A stretch of DNA of 64,000 nt, from assembly GCF_964340395.1 (NCBI RefSeq), contig NC_135554.1, positions 24,229,592 to 24,293,591 of the forward strand, given 5' to 3'. Each line of letters opens with the position of its first letter. The first letter of the stretch is position 1. The notes under the pieces were generated by a model. It was not told where the DNA came from. It worked only from the letters and a program-made list of their open reading frames with translations, and ran no database searches. The stretch is from Glandiceps talaboti. Lineage: Eukaryota; Hemichordata; Enteropneusta; Spengelidae. Shown here one piece after another: positions 12,065 through 51,799 of the stretch. Both the position numbers and the translations under genes were made by a program.

Positions 12065-12213
12065 GAAGAGGCACCAGTATATTACCCTAGTCCAAACCAA
12101 AGACGACCTGCAAATCAATTAACAGAGGAAGAACAGGTTAGGATAGCTCAAAGAATAGGACTTATACAACATTTACCCACAGGAATGTATGATGGCAGCA
12201 AGAAAAACAGAGA
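12065..12213 (+). CDS. RNF11: RNF11 exon 2 (internal coding exon)
   Basis: 149 nt, enters in phase 0 and ends in phase 2 (the Glu codon is split by the intron). Encodes EEAPVYYPSPNQRRP and the conserved helix before the RING. Flanked by CACAG and GTAAGT. Confidence 0.93.
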
Positions 12214-12502
12214 GTAAGTATTATATGTACCTCGAACTTGCAACCCTTGAAAAAACAGCGATGCGTTTGCTTCCTTGTGGTAAGCAGGAATGAGACAAGG
12301 TTCATGCAAAGACATACAAAGGAATTTGTGTTAGAAACTTATCAAAATATCAACACCACAGGAGCTCTGGATCCCATAACTACAGATGTTTACTGATAGT
12401 ATGTTAAGTGTCATAACAATCAAGTTTGACTGCTGGTGATATTATAACTTCCACAGATATAAACAAACTGATAAAAGTGTCACCTGAACATATGTGTGTG
12501 TG

Positions 12503-12553
<51 letters not shown>

Positions 12554-12910
12554 TGCGTATATGTGTGTATGTATGTATGTATGTATGTATGTATGTATGT
12601 ATGTATGTATGTATGTATGTATGTATGTATGTATGTATGTATGTATGTATGTATGTATCTGTGCGTGTATGTATGTATGTATGTATGTATGTATGTATGT
12701 ATGTATGTATGTATGTATGTATGTATGTATGTATGTATCTGTGCGTGTATGCACATATACATATGTACATATGCCAAACATACATACATGATAGTATTCA
12801 TACATATATATTATTGTCTATGTGAGTATGTATTTTGCACCTGTACATAAGGCTTTCTGATGATAAAAGATTTTTATTAAAAAATGTATGTTGGGGTGTA
12901 TGTAATTATA

Positions 12911-12991
<81 letters not shown>

Positions 12992-13979
12992 TGTGTTTGG
13001 CATTTAGACTGTCAAAACATAGCCCAGTACTGTATTACACTAATGTAGTGATTTCATGATTCCTTATAAGTGCAAGTGAAGGAGCTATTAGGAATTTGCT
13101 GATACAAGTATGACTTGATTACGTCTGAAATTTACCATCAATGACGTATGTTTTTAGAGTAGTTGCTACAATTCTTAGTATGAGTGCTAAGAGAATACAG
13201 TGCAACTAATTACAAGAATAACACTTGGTGCATTGAAGTATTTCCCTCTTCAGAGGCATTGACACGACAACAAATCAGCTACACTGATTTAGTCCATAGT
13301 GTATTTTCTTAATTAGCCCGACAGATGGCGTTGGGGGAGGAGGGGTGCTGCTAATGGGTCATTGTGTCTGTCTGTTTGTGCATGTCTACCTGTATTTCAG
13401 ACTTGCATCTATAAAGGCCAATCTCAACCAAACCTTCAACAAATGTCAGAAACAGTTGTCCACACATGCACATGAGTACCTTGTTTCATATTTGATTTTT
13501 TAAAAATTCAGAATATGAAGTACTAAGTTCAAATGTTGGGGACTGTGAACTCAATAGTTTTATATAAGTGTTGTGTAAATATTGTCATTATAGTTAATGC
13601 CATAACTGTTACTCAACTCATTTCTTTGGATCTCGTATTCCCATTTCATCATTTACATAATTTATTTATATATTTGCATATATGACTAGGTCAGTTACAT
13701 ATACATTTGCATAAACTACTGGCTAATGAGATTATTTACATATTGCTGTATTTGCATAGATGAGTCCATTTACATATTGTATCTCTTTTACCTTTCAGGT
13801 GTGTCATCTGTATGTCAGAGTTTGTATATGGAGACTCTATACGTATTCTACCGTGTATGCATATTTATCATATAGCTTGCATAGATGACTGGTTAATGAG
13901 ATCATTTACATGCCCATCGTGTATGGAACCTGTAGATGCGGCTTTATTAGTATCATATGATTCAACCCATACTCCATAA
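12065..13979 (+). CDS. RNF11: RNF11, RING-H2 ubiquitin-ligase adaptor (5' partial, last two coding exons)
   Basis: Coding exons 12065-12213 and 13799-13979 join in phase to give the C-terminal 109 residues. The first exon supplies QLTEEEQVRIAQRIGLIQHL, the signature stretch of RNF11. The second is the RING-H2 finger: CVIC, then CMHIYHIAC, then CPSC, a full C3H2C3 set, with WLMRSFTCPSCMEPVDAAL almost as in vertebrates. It ends in SYDSTHTP and TAA. RNF11 is a membrane-anchored endosomal RING protein that recruits HECT ligases such as ITCH/NEDD4 and acts with A20 in NF-kB damping. The N-terminal exon, with the myristoylation signal and PPxY motif in known orthologues, is not in the window. Splice sites: acceptors TTTCATCCACAG and TACCTTTCAG, donor GTAAGT. 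Confidence 0.95.
12492..12752. repeat. (TG)n / (TATG)n compound microsatellite
   Basis: TG dinucleotides followed by long TATG tetranucleotide runs split by CTGTGCG at two places, in the intron between the two RNF11 exons. Reverse complement of the array at 11027-11288. Confidence 0.97.
12912..12987. repeat. (CA)n microsatellite
   Basis: About 76 bp of uninterrupted CA in the RNF11 intron. Confidence 0.97.
13799..13979 (+). CDS. RNF11: RNF11 terminal coding exon (RING-H2)
   Basis: 181 nt from acceptor CTTTCAG to TAA. Holds the whole RING-H2 zinc-binding set and the C-terminus. Confidence 0.95.
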
Positions 13980-16900
13980 CTGCCATTGGACTTCAGATGT
14001 GAACACTAGCACTTCTAAGACTAAGAGACAAACTATATTATAAAATATATACTTTAAAAAAAATATTGGAACCTAAACAATTTGGCTGGCCCAAGTTTGG
14101 TTGCGCACATGTAAACTTTACAAGATTCCAGCAAGGAAGTTCTTCTAGTGCATTTACTGCGATGGAAAACAACAGGATGGTCTGATATCAAACCAGAGAA
14201 GGAAGAAAGATTTTCCATCGTTAACCCACGGTGTGGAAATTTATAAATTAGAGTACTTCAGATCTGTATATTGATTTGGTGAATAGACGATATTAAGAAA
14301 CATACTTAGAGACAGTTAATGTGTAACGTTTGATTTCTGCAGAGAAATGAGATACTGAATTCATCAAACCAATGTTTACCATGGTCTTGGTAATGTGGGA
14401 GTCTGCCTCCCCAATTCTATTTACTGTAGTTTGGGCCATGATTTGTTGCATGCATGCATGGGCCAGACCATTCTTTACAACAGGGAGGGCATATCATTTG
14501 TGACTATAATGTAGATATTTACCTAAACCACCAAGAACACTGTGGATTGGGAAAGGGGGGTTATAGGAGAGGGTTGGGAGGGGAATTTAGAACTAATGAA
14601 GTAGATCATTTTCTACTAAACTAAGTATGCTCCTTGTAAAGTGTCCAGTTGAAATGTGACTTTCTTTGAGGAACTTAAGTAGTATTAATGTAAAACTCTA
14701 CATGCAGATTTGAGTGACCAGCTACAAGTATTGGCCACTTACAGTTCATGGCAATAATTTTATCAGGAACTGTTTGTGTGAATTTAACTGACTATTGTGC
14801 TTACTGTGCGTTGCCTTCATATTTAGTAAACTTTAAAATATAGTATAATGTTATATATATATATTAATTAGGTTTTTGTCGTGTGGAATGCAGTAATTTT
14901 TTAGGCTCCAAAAAAATGCAAACCCCCTTACGGTAACACAGGGCAGCTTTGAATTACAAGAAAAAAGAGAGTAAATTTTACTATTCTGTGTCTTAAAAGG
15001 TTACAACATCACATGATAAATAATCAGTTCCATGGAATGCTGTTTTCCTATGGGTCATAGTCTTACTGTGATTCTCATGGAAATAGACCATACCAGTCAT
15101 TGAGCGAAATCACAGTAAATTAATTGACACAAGTCATCTTACAAGGATATACTAAAGTTTGAATTTGTTTGGCTATATCAACATTGCTTATAATAGTCAA
15201 ATGATTTCTTGTTTATTTTAATTTAAATGCTAAATTACATCTACATATTTCTGCAACTTTTACTGTGTTCACATCATCATACATATATAGGTATAATTCT
15301 ACTATCTCACTGAAATTATAGGAATATGATTTGTCAGAGTTCCAGATTAATTCAAAGTTGATAGATAGAGGTGGCGATAACATTTGCAAAGTTGTCTAAA
15401 TCTGCAGAATTATGTACCTAGCTTTAAGCATACGAAATAACAATAAACAAGAAGACTTAACTACGTGACACTTACACGATTCGGACCATTTGGGGCTTCA
15501 TATAACATGCAAGTTTAATATAAATCCAATAAATGAAACACATGAAACTAAAACATTGTTCATTGCCATCACTTTTAATGATTCAAAATCAACTGCCTAT
15601 TTCTGCTGGGGGAAGTGAAACTGTTTATGTTTTTCAAGTAAATTACATTTTCGCAAAACAAAATAGAAACTAAATCTCAACAGATGAGGATATTATGAAT
15701 TCACTTTGTTGAAATATATATAGTTTGATGGTACTATGGAATATAGTCTCTTTTGACAATAAACACAGTGTCTGTTGTTTACATATTACCTTTTCTGTTT
15801 CAAACATGTAGAAAGTTTTGGTGACATGTTTCTTAATCACTTGTAATTTGATTTTTAAGAAGTGAAAGTAAAGTATGTACACTTAAGGCTGTACTAGCTG
15901 TAACTGGAACATAATTTTTTCAATCAGACAACCAACAATATATTCACTGAAAATTGTTAAAGTACCAATAATGAGACATTGTACATGTTGATTAGAGGTT
16001 GATTATATCCATAAGTAGTACAGTGATAAGTTGAAATCATGATTGCATTGAGGGCGCTGTTTTTTGGGTGTGGACACAAAATCAATATGATTGAATTTAA
16101 TGTACCATATTATGTGTACAACTACACAAATACGTTTATCCACAGGTGATTCAATACTGTTCAGGGTGTACAATTTTTATGATCAAGTAATTGTATATCC
16201 AACAAAAGAATTTTAAAAATGTTCTACTTGCAGCTAGTGCAGCTTTAATGTGCTACACGGTTTCAGTGCTTCATAGTTTATGTACAGTATTTTGGTGATG
16301 TACATATGGCAGCAGTTTCTTAAACTTCATCCATATTTATTTTTATTCTACCAGAATTACAGAAATAATCAACAAACTAAAGACAAGTATTACTACCCAT
16401 ACAATATCCTATGTACTAAATTCAGAAAGGTGAAAAGTTACAACACATCAATTTTAAAGAGATTGTTTTTCTAAAGCTATGAGAAATAAAATGATCAAAG
16501 TAAGGGAAAAGTCCTCTAACATGCCGCTGTTTTAAGTTTGTTATAAATCAGTGATCATGCTGACAACTAAACCTTAAGCATGCTAAAAAAAAAATTGTTT
16601 AATTTCTTGTAATATACATACTGTTCATAATTCTGAATTATAGGTATATGCTTATAAAACTGGTCTGAAGCAAAAAATGACATTTCAAGCGCAAGGCATG
16701 TCAACGTACTTTAGTATGGTGTACCATATAGAATAACTACTGTGATGCTACGTGTTTTGTACCAATATAGTCAACCTTTCCAAATGCACATAAACTATGT
16801 ACTGTGTCCTGGGATGTTAACCTAACACGTAACAGACTGGAATAGCAATGACGTCAACCAGACATGCTAAATCATACTTAATGTTGTATGCAGGTGTGCA

Positions 16901-19900
16901 CTATTGTGCTATTAATATAATGGATGACCCCCCTTGTTAAGGTCATAAAAGATTTACATAATATTTGCATAACAATAACATTATGTCTGGTTCCATCCGA
17001 TTTGTGCCATGTCACATCTGTATTCAGTTTTGGTGAGTGATCGACAAAAAATCCATTTACTGTATGACTTTACCATGTATTATTTCATACCTGTGTAGGT
17101 GTGTAAAGAAAACCATCAAGTTGGTAGATTCTGACTGTTCTATGCAAATTATAAGATTTCATTTATCAAGTCTGTCTGTCACAGGTACAGTTAAAAATAG
17201 ATTGTACACTGTCAGTGTGACTATAATTTTGCAATGCTATCTTCAAAATCCATTCTGATCACTTTAAATCCTTCCACTTTGACCCCTACGCAGAAAACAG
17301 TATGGCGACTGAATTTAAATGGAAAGTTTTCATAAAAATGCCATTGCCCAAAGTTTGAATCTCAGGGTTTCGCATTTAAGTACTATCTCTATGAGTTGAG
17401 CCATAAGGATTATATAAGAGCATTAATTCATTTAGGATCAACCTCTTCTCTATCTCTGTATTCCCTACCCAAATCCCTTTCTCAATCTGACACGAGCCTT
17501 ATATAAGTAACACTTGAACTTTTTAATATGGATAGTTTTTTGTGTACTTGGAATATGGCACTAAACATGTTTGGGCTTAAATGCTCCAATTCTATCCTTA
17601 GTAATTGTTATGAAAAATAAGACTAACATGTAACTGATTTTGACAGGAACAGCCAGTGGTACTGTGTTTTCTGTTGTAATCAGTATATCTATACTACCAG
17701 TAAAATTGAAAACAAAAATGGCCATAATTTACAACTGTTTTCACCTAAGTGAAAACTACAGAATTGAACAAAAAATGTAAAAATACTGGTAAGGCTTAGA
17801 TAAAGCCAATGTAGTGAGATTAACACATCAATGTGTGTTAATAATGAATTTCTAATATCTGTCAGAAATGTTTTGAGAAAATTGTCCTTAACGTTAAAAC
17901 TTGACTTTAAACATCCAAAAGAAGATCAGAAAGGATTTTGAAGAGCGCATTGTACAGTGTTTTGGCGTTTAAACTAAAGCATAAATGAGAAATTGTATGA
18001 TTTAAGCAGTCATTGATGTGTTTTTGTAAATGGACATCACATAGCAACTACTATAGTACAGATAATATGGTTGTAAGACAAGATGTTTTGAATATAAAGT
18101 GTGCTGTAATATAAAAAAACTTATACTTACACAAGATGATAGCAAAATAAAACGTAGTCATGTAGTTTGACCTTTAACTTTTATAGTGCAATAAGAAACA
18201 ACAAAAGTTGACACAGTGTTGCATATGACTTTAGGGTGCTAACATCTCATTATAGGCTGAAAAAAAATAACATTGTTATCGTGTTGTTTCTATACATACT
18301 TTATAGATATATCACAACACATTACAGATGTAGTAATGACAGCGAGACCAAGAAAAGTCTCTGGGCTACTTGTATAGTCCACCCTGCCATCATCACCTAT
18401 TTTACTTTGTGGCATTTATTTCAGTGTTATTTAATAAACTTCGATATGGATATCTTTGTGTGTTTTGTTTTGTGGACAGGTGTAGAAGTTTCATAAAGGA
18501 AATGCTTTAATTAATTAATGAACTTGAAATTGTGAATAGAGAATCAAGATCAAAAGTTACACAGTTCTTTAGTAGTGTATTATGGTGACTTTATAAAGGG
18601 AAAAGTTCAACTTGTTTCAATAAATTCAGTGTGGTATATCTCTGATGTTAGATTGTATCATAGGTCATGTTGTTTTGCTCTCAATGGCTTTCCCTTCTTT
18701 TGAAGGGGATTAGACCGATGAGAGCACCCTGACATGATAAAATCTTACTCTGACATTACCCACAATGCATTGATTTAAGTGTTTAATATCCTGCAGTTTT
18801 ACCAGAGTGAACATGACATGTTTTGAAATGAGGACAGAACTGTCATTTCATTTATACCCATTCAATGTATTACACTGAATTATACATACAGTATGGAATA
18901 ATATATGCTATTGAGCTGTAGTAGAAGCCAGAGTGGAAGAAATCTTGCTGTGTTTACTTTGTAGGGTATATAGTTAGACACAGCCTAGAATCAGTCAGGG
19001 GCAATTTTAAATTGAATGTAACTCATTATAAACACCCATTGGTTTGTTTTTGTGTATTTATTAGGTGGGTGTATGGAACATAGTCCTGTACACAGCAGAA
19101 TATTCATCTATTAAAATGTCGAAGCATGAAACACAAACCCATTTTAAGTTCAACAACCTGTAAAATAATTTTTATCTGACTCAATATTAAGTCAGGGCAA
19201 AATTCTCACAACTAGGGTATGTGTGTACCCCTGTACTCTAATTTGAAGTAAGTTTGTTCTACTATTATGGGATGTGTGTTATGACAACCAGTGAAATGGG
19301 TCATTTTCTGAAGCCTTTGGCAGCGTATCACTAATTTCTGTCTATAGAAATACACACATTGTTAGATGGTAAAACATCAGATTGGAATTTTTTTTTTCCA
19401 AAGAGTGTACTAGGATAATTCAATATAATGGGGATAATTGTGATGCCATTCCTTGTAAGAGATCAATTATCAAAGTATAAGCATAAAATATTCTTCAATT
19501 TAAAATTATCTGCCAGCATTTGTGACTGTTATCACCCCTATTCTTCAGCAATGGAGTGTCCTGTTTTACAAAGTCAGACTTGAGTTGCATCTTAGACAGA
19601 AAGACAACAAGGTAGTGACGGCTATCGTTGTGATTATGTAAGCAGAATTCATGCTCAATGTATACACTATGTCTGATCATAAATAACTTAATTTTACGTT
19701 GTATTTTCCCCCCAAAACTGTATTTTGAAGTGGGTGTTATACAATTCTACTGTAGATGCCAATTTTGCTAGTACTGTAAGCAAAATAAATTGAACCTTTC
19801 AAAATATAATGTGTGTAGTTATTGATATGGTATGCTATTTTTGTATATGTGTAATTGTGGATATTGCCATTCCTCGAAAACTGTTAGTGTATCACACAAA

Positions 19901-20463
19901 CCATGCAGTTTAAAGGTGGAGCTGGCCACCAAAGTAGTTGTCATTAGCACCTCAACATCCTTATCATGAATAATTAATAGTAATGGCTTTCCTAGATGAT
20001 TAACAAACAAGCCCGTCATGTTTTGTCCAGAATTGTATATATGTATAAATATCAACTTTCTGTAACAACACACACATTCCCAAGACATTCTCATGTGCAC
20101 ACATACCAAATTTATTACCAAAAAAGTCACCAGCTGCTCATTGTTGTCATGTATTTTCATAGAGGAAATGCCGTGTTGTTCACTGAACACATTCAAGCCT
20201 GACAATAACCCCACAAACTCAGGGGGCCTTTTATACCCCTGTCTTGCCTTCCTGCAAAATCTTTGGGGGTTGGTTATTATTTTATAAATTTCACTATTTT
20301 CCAGGAGTGAATTAAATGGTTTGATATTAAATTGATTTTTCAAGTAGGAAGCCATGATAAAATTGTTTTATAAATTAAAAATCCAAAATAAATACTCAAA
20401 TCCTCATCCATATTGCCATTTTAAACAACACACAGAAAGAATGTCATGTCAAAATATCATACT
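13980..20463. other. RNF11 3' UTR and intergenic DNA between convergent RNF11 and WDR18
   Basis: 6.5 kb with no supported coding exon. The RNF11 poly-A site cannot be fixed; AATAAA occurs near 15442 and again near 15528 and 18602. The rest is AT-rich unique-looking sequence. Two loosely similar stretches, near 18715 and 21357, share GACCGATG followed by CACCCTGACATG or CGCCCTGTCATG, suggesting an old dispersed repeat. Confidence 0.5.
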
Positions 20464-20469
20464 TTTATT
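20464..20469 (-). promoter_or_regulatory. WDR18: WDR18 poly-A signal AATAAA
   Basis: AATAAA on the minus strand, 11 bp past the WDR18 stop, so the 3' UTR is very short. Confidence 0.7.
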
Positions 20470-20479
20470 ACAAATCCAG

Positions 20480-30483
<10,004 letters not shown>

Positions 30484-31293
30484 TTTAATTTATCATATAG
30501 TGCTACTGCTAGTGAGTCGCTTCTTTTCTCCTCTGTGACATTGGATACCTACCAACAGAGGGCGACATCATATGACACACGTGTCTCGTGTTGTGAAATC
30601 TAACTCTCGAATAACATGCTCTAATCACAGCTATACATGAATAGCAGAGTTTCTTTTATTCAAACTTGATTAAATCTGGTTCTCAGCTTTGACTTATATT
30701 GAGACATGGTTTAATTTGAACATTTTCACCACAAATCTACAGAACTGTCATTGTGGCGGCAACATTATCGGTGTAACTTATGCACACCTCAGTGAAATTA
30801 TATAAGTACGCGGTTCCACACTAAAAAGTACACGTTCCAAAATATTATTATCACTTTACGAATAATCAGTATGAAATATCCAACGATGCAGCATTCATGC
30901 AAAAGTTGGTGTCACATTTCTTTCCAATTATTCACTGTCGCGATAATTTTATCATAGCAACGCGCATTGATTTATTTTAATTTGATGTGAAATACCACAT
31001 GTTATTAATTTCTCATTTCCGGTTCTGAACAGGCTACAGAAACGTTGCAGCAGCTGCGAGGCTCGTGAACTCCTGAAGAACTTTCGACTGTACTTAGCAG
31101 AATCGAAGTAACACACAACATACTTGCAGCAGGTACTCGAGCAGATCTCAGACACTTCATTTATCAGCGAAAGTTCTTCAGAGACTGATTACAAGCACAC
31201 GACAGCGAGCACGAAAGCAACTTGACACACGAAGCACGGCACCCGAATTTGGCGAGCGCGAGGCACATATCACTTTACTTGCAACTTGGTAAA
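30484..31293. promoter_or_regulatory. Shared head-to-head promoter region of WDR18 (-) and vasa (+)
   Basis: 810 bp separate the two start codons, which point away from each other. No TATA box stands out. Local CpG rises near both starts. GCCGCCATTTT at the WDR18 start fits a YY1 site. Probably a bidirectional promoter; where the two transcription starts lie cannot be told from sequence. Confidence 0.6.
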
Positions 31294-48670
<17,377 letters not shown>

Positions 48671-50180
48671 AACTGTTCCACACACCCCTGTATTTCAAAA
48701 GGAGTAGATTGTCCCATATTGAAGATACAAATGGAATGTACCAATACTTCAGAAATATAGGGATCCTGCTTTGTTTTACACCCTTGAGGATTTACTGAGG
48801 CTGTTTTCCAAACATTTGCTTGGAAGAACTTTTTTGACTTATTCATTTTTCTTGTTATGATCATGAACAGGAAGTTATGTTACATCCTTGAATGTGACTC
48901 ATATAATGGCAGGGAATGTTTTAGTTTCGAAACAAATGGGTCAATCAGAACTTGACAACCCAATTTGTTTTCTGATGAAACTTGCAATAATATTCGATAT
49001 CTGATAAATCCTAACCATGGTAGCCATAATTTTGATGAATTTGGCACTTTATTTAAAGTTTCAGTTTTGTATTGTTTCACAACTTTATAAATATTTATCC
49101 TTTTATTTTTTGTTCCCTTTTATATTTTTTCACATGTAAGTTTTGTAGAACATGTATGGTACCACGTGACACCATGTACCAAATCGAAACTCATTTGATG
49201 GCTAGGGTGTGGCCAAAAGATGGATGTTAAAAAAAATTGAAGTTGCTTGATGGATCGATGAGCAAAGAATTTTAAGTGATGGAGATGTCCATGAAATTGG
49301 TAAAGACCATCTTATCTAATCAATTTGCTAGGATGACTTACACACAACTTTCCTTGCATGCAAGACATGTACTAATTGAGCTCAGTACTTTTCCTGAGTT
49401 AGTTGGGTGAAATAGTCCCATCGTGGACGTATGACTTTTGCTTACCTGGGTACCGCGCCATCTTTAAAGTCATTTGTGGGACAAATGGCTGGAGAGATAG
49501 ATTGTGTACCCTAGACTTGCCTTTTGATAAGATGGGATAAGGCAGCACAGTGGCAAGCACTGTTCTTCAATTATTACGGTTTTGAATCAGTCAGTGAAAA
49601 TGTTACGACCATGAACTCTGATATGTGAAGATTAACAACAAGCAAGGATTGTTATGGCAACAAGCAGCTTTTGTCTGTACAGTTTAGGGCCTGACTGCAG
49701 CCAAGCCAGGTTCCGGAACCAAAAGATGAGGAACTCTATGAATGAACAAGATATTCAAACACTGAGATAAAGAGCGCCCTCATGTGGTGTTGAAGTCATA
49801 GACACCTGGTGTATGTACTTTGTATAATAGTTGTACATTTGTATATATACATTGTATAAAATTAGCTGACTTGTACATAGGCATCTTGTCACTTTTAATC
49901 TTAAGATCTTACTGGGTAGAAAACAACTTTTATGAGCCATCACATCCATCAGAACTTTATTAGACCAAAAGTTATACTTTATTATATAGTTTGTATTTAT
50001 CTATATTTCTTATATTTATATCACAAATAGTCAAACTTTTCTCCATCCACTGTCAACAGATTTGAACATTTTTTTTGTTTTTGTCCAGGAAAACCAAACT
50101 TTGATAATACATCGCATGGTCTCTTTATTGTTGAAACTTGTTATAGAAAAATAAAAGTATTCATATTGTTCCAAAAAAAT
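48671..50180 (+). other. vasa: Vasa 3' UTR (inferred extent)
   Basis: About 1.5 kb from the stop to the first good poly-A signal. No ORF. Extent is inferred from the signal only. Confidence 0.55.
50150..50155 (+). promoter_or_regulatory. vasa: Vasa poly-A signal AATAAA
   Basis: AATAAA after an AT-rich stretch, followed by a T/G-rich region (GTGTGTTTCTGTTTTT). Confidence 0.55.
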
Positions 50181-51150
50181 AGTGTGTTTCTGTTTTTAGC
50201 ATGACTGATCCGAGGTGTCATAGTGCTATAAATATGATGAGGTGCATGGATGTGTGCTGAAACAAATTGGTCAAAAATTGCTGGGCTGATTACCTTAAGT
50301 TAGTATTTGGTGGGGGTGGTAATAAATGTGAAATGCACCTCGGAAATAAACACTGTTCAAGGAAACTCCAAAGACTTGAAAAGCAAAGTATGATAGCTGG
50401 GTGATGGAATGTTTCTAAGGATGTATTGTTGATTCATTGTGTCACATGACCCTGTTTTCATGTTAAGTGGGTCTGACCCTTGTTTGTATGAGACATGGCT
50501 ACAAAAGATACAGGCCTACCCTCAAAAAATATTAATTATTAAAAGGCAAAAATAAAATATAAACAAAGTGAAGCTGACGAGAACAGTTACTAACTACCCT
50601 CTTCTACCAAAGACAGTACAGTGACAATACTAGTCAGTTGTGGTAAGAAGAATTTAGATGGTCCTATATATATATATATACAACAATTCAATCTCATAAA
50701 TAACTTGCCAAAAGAGCACGTTATCAGAAATCCATGTCAGAAACCAAGCACCAAATGCACCAAAACTGAACTTTAAGCATGGCGCCCTCTAGTGGTATAT
50801 TATGACCATCCCGCGACTTGTTATTTATTTATGTATATATTTGCAAGATGTTTATGAGAAAAGGGTGATTTTGATGATAAACGAGTCCATGAGTGATTGC
50901 TATCAGGAGTGAAAGATTAAGTAATAATTTAAGTATTCATACCGAGGACATATTTCCCATTTTGAATACATCACACAGATTTTAAATTTAATACACGCAA
51001 TCTCGGCATACAAATTATAATGTAGAACAATATCATCAGAACTGTTATTATTTGCACAGCTAGAACATTACGTCAATCAGGGAGATGGTCGCAGGATATT
51101 AATTATTTGATCACTTCATTGAATGTGAATACCATAACCGAGAACTGACA
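50181..51150. other. Intergenic DNA
   Basis: AT-rich, with a short (TA)n at 50668-50681. No gene, RNA or repeat recognised. Confidence 0.5.
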
Positions 51151-51159
51151 AAAATGTAT

Positions 51160-51345
51160 AACATCAGTTCGTCGTCAAGTGCAGCCGTTGGCAAGAACGC
51201 AGTCGTTGTCAGGGTCGCCTGAGGTAGTCACGTGATACATATTAGCATAGCGGTTTTCGAGGTCTGAGACCGCTCGCTCGTAGGACTCTGCAGGGTACAG
51301 TCAGTACAGTTTGACACGTCTGAAAGAACGGTGGATTTAGCAGGG
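51160..51345 (+). promoter_or_regulatory. CpG-richer possible promoter
   Basis: CpG density rises well above the flanks (GTTCGTCGTCAAG, TTTTCGAGGTCTGAGACC, GCTCGCTCG) just before a short possible first exon. No TATA box. Direction inferred from the following exon. Confidence 0.35.
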
Positions 51346-51381
51346 ATGTGTCGTTTTCTTCGTACAGGGAAAATACAGAAA
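51346..51381 (+). CDS. Possible first coding exon of an unrecognised gene
   Basis: ATG gives MCRFLRTGKIQK, then donor GTAAGT at 51382, phase 0. No later exon was found to join it, so it may be 5' UTR or chance. Confidence 0.25.
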
Positions 51382-51729
51382 GTAAGTACATTATATACTA
51401 AACGTCCGAGTGTTTCAAAACCTATATTCAAATAATCTTTTTCGTAATGTTTCTATTATTTGGTATGTAACGTTAACGTTACACTACAGGACATCCCATC
51501 AAAATGGCCGTAGTAAACGATCGGTCGGTCGGTTAAGCGCCCGTCAGTGGGGTAATGACCTTGCCATGAGCAGATGGCATGTGTTTACTGTAAACTATCA
51601 CTGATTCAATGGTTACCTTTCGACCAATTTAAAAGATTTCAGCGTAGTGAAAGTCGTGTATTTCTTGTTAGGCTACGTCTACCGTTCGCTGAACGCCGTT
51701 GGTTATCATTTCTGTTTACACGTAATACA

Positions 51730-51792
51730 CGGTGTGTTGTACCATGGAAGTATAACCCACTGTGGGTTATACTTCCATGGTTGTACACACCG
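51730..51792. repeat. Near-perfect palindrome, 31-bp arms, 1-nt loop
   Basis: Left arm ends ACCATGGAAGTATAACCCAC and the right arm is its reverse complement after a single T; only the TGT/ACA positions near the outer third mismatch. Confidence 0.95.
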
Positions 51793-51799
51793 ACTGTCG

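Noticed and set aside
10941-12850. His/Thr/Tyr and Cys/Val repeat ORFs around RNF11 exon 2
   Set aside because: Translations of CATA, TATG and CA microsatellites.
19819-20355. 178-codon minus-strand ORF just past WDR18
   Set aside because: Lies beyond the WDR18 stop and poly-A signal; no recognisable domain, and composition looks like chance in AT-rich DNA.
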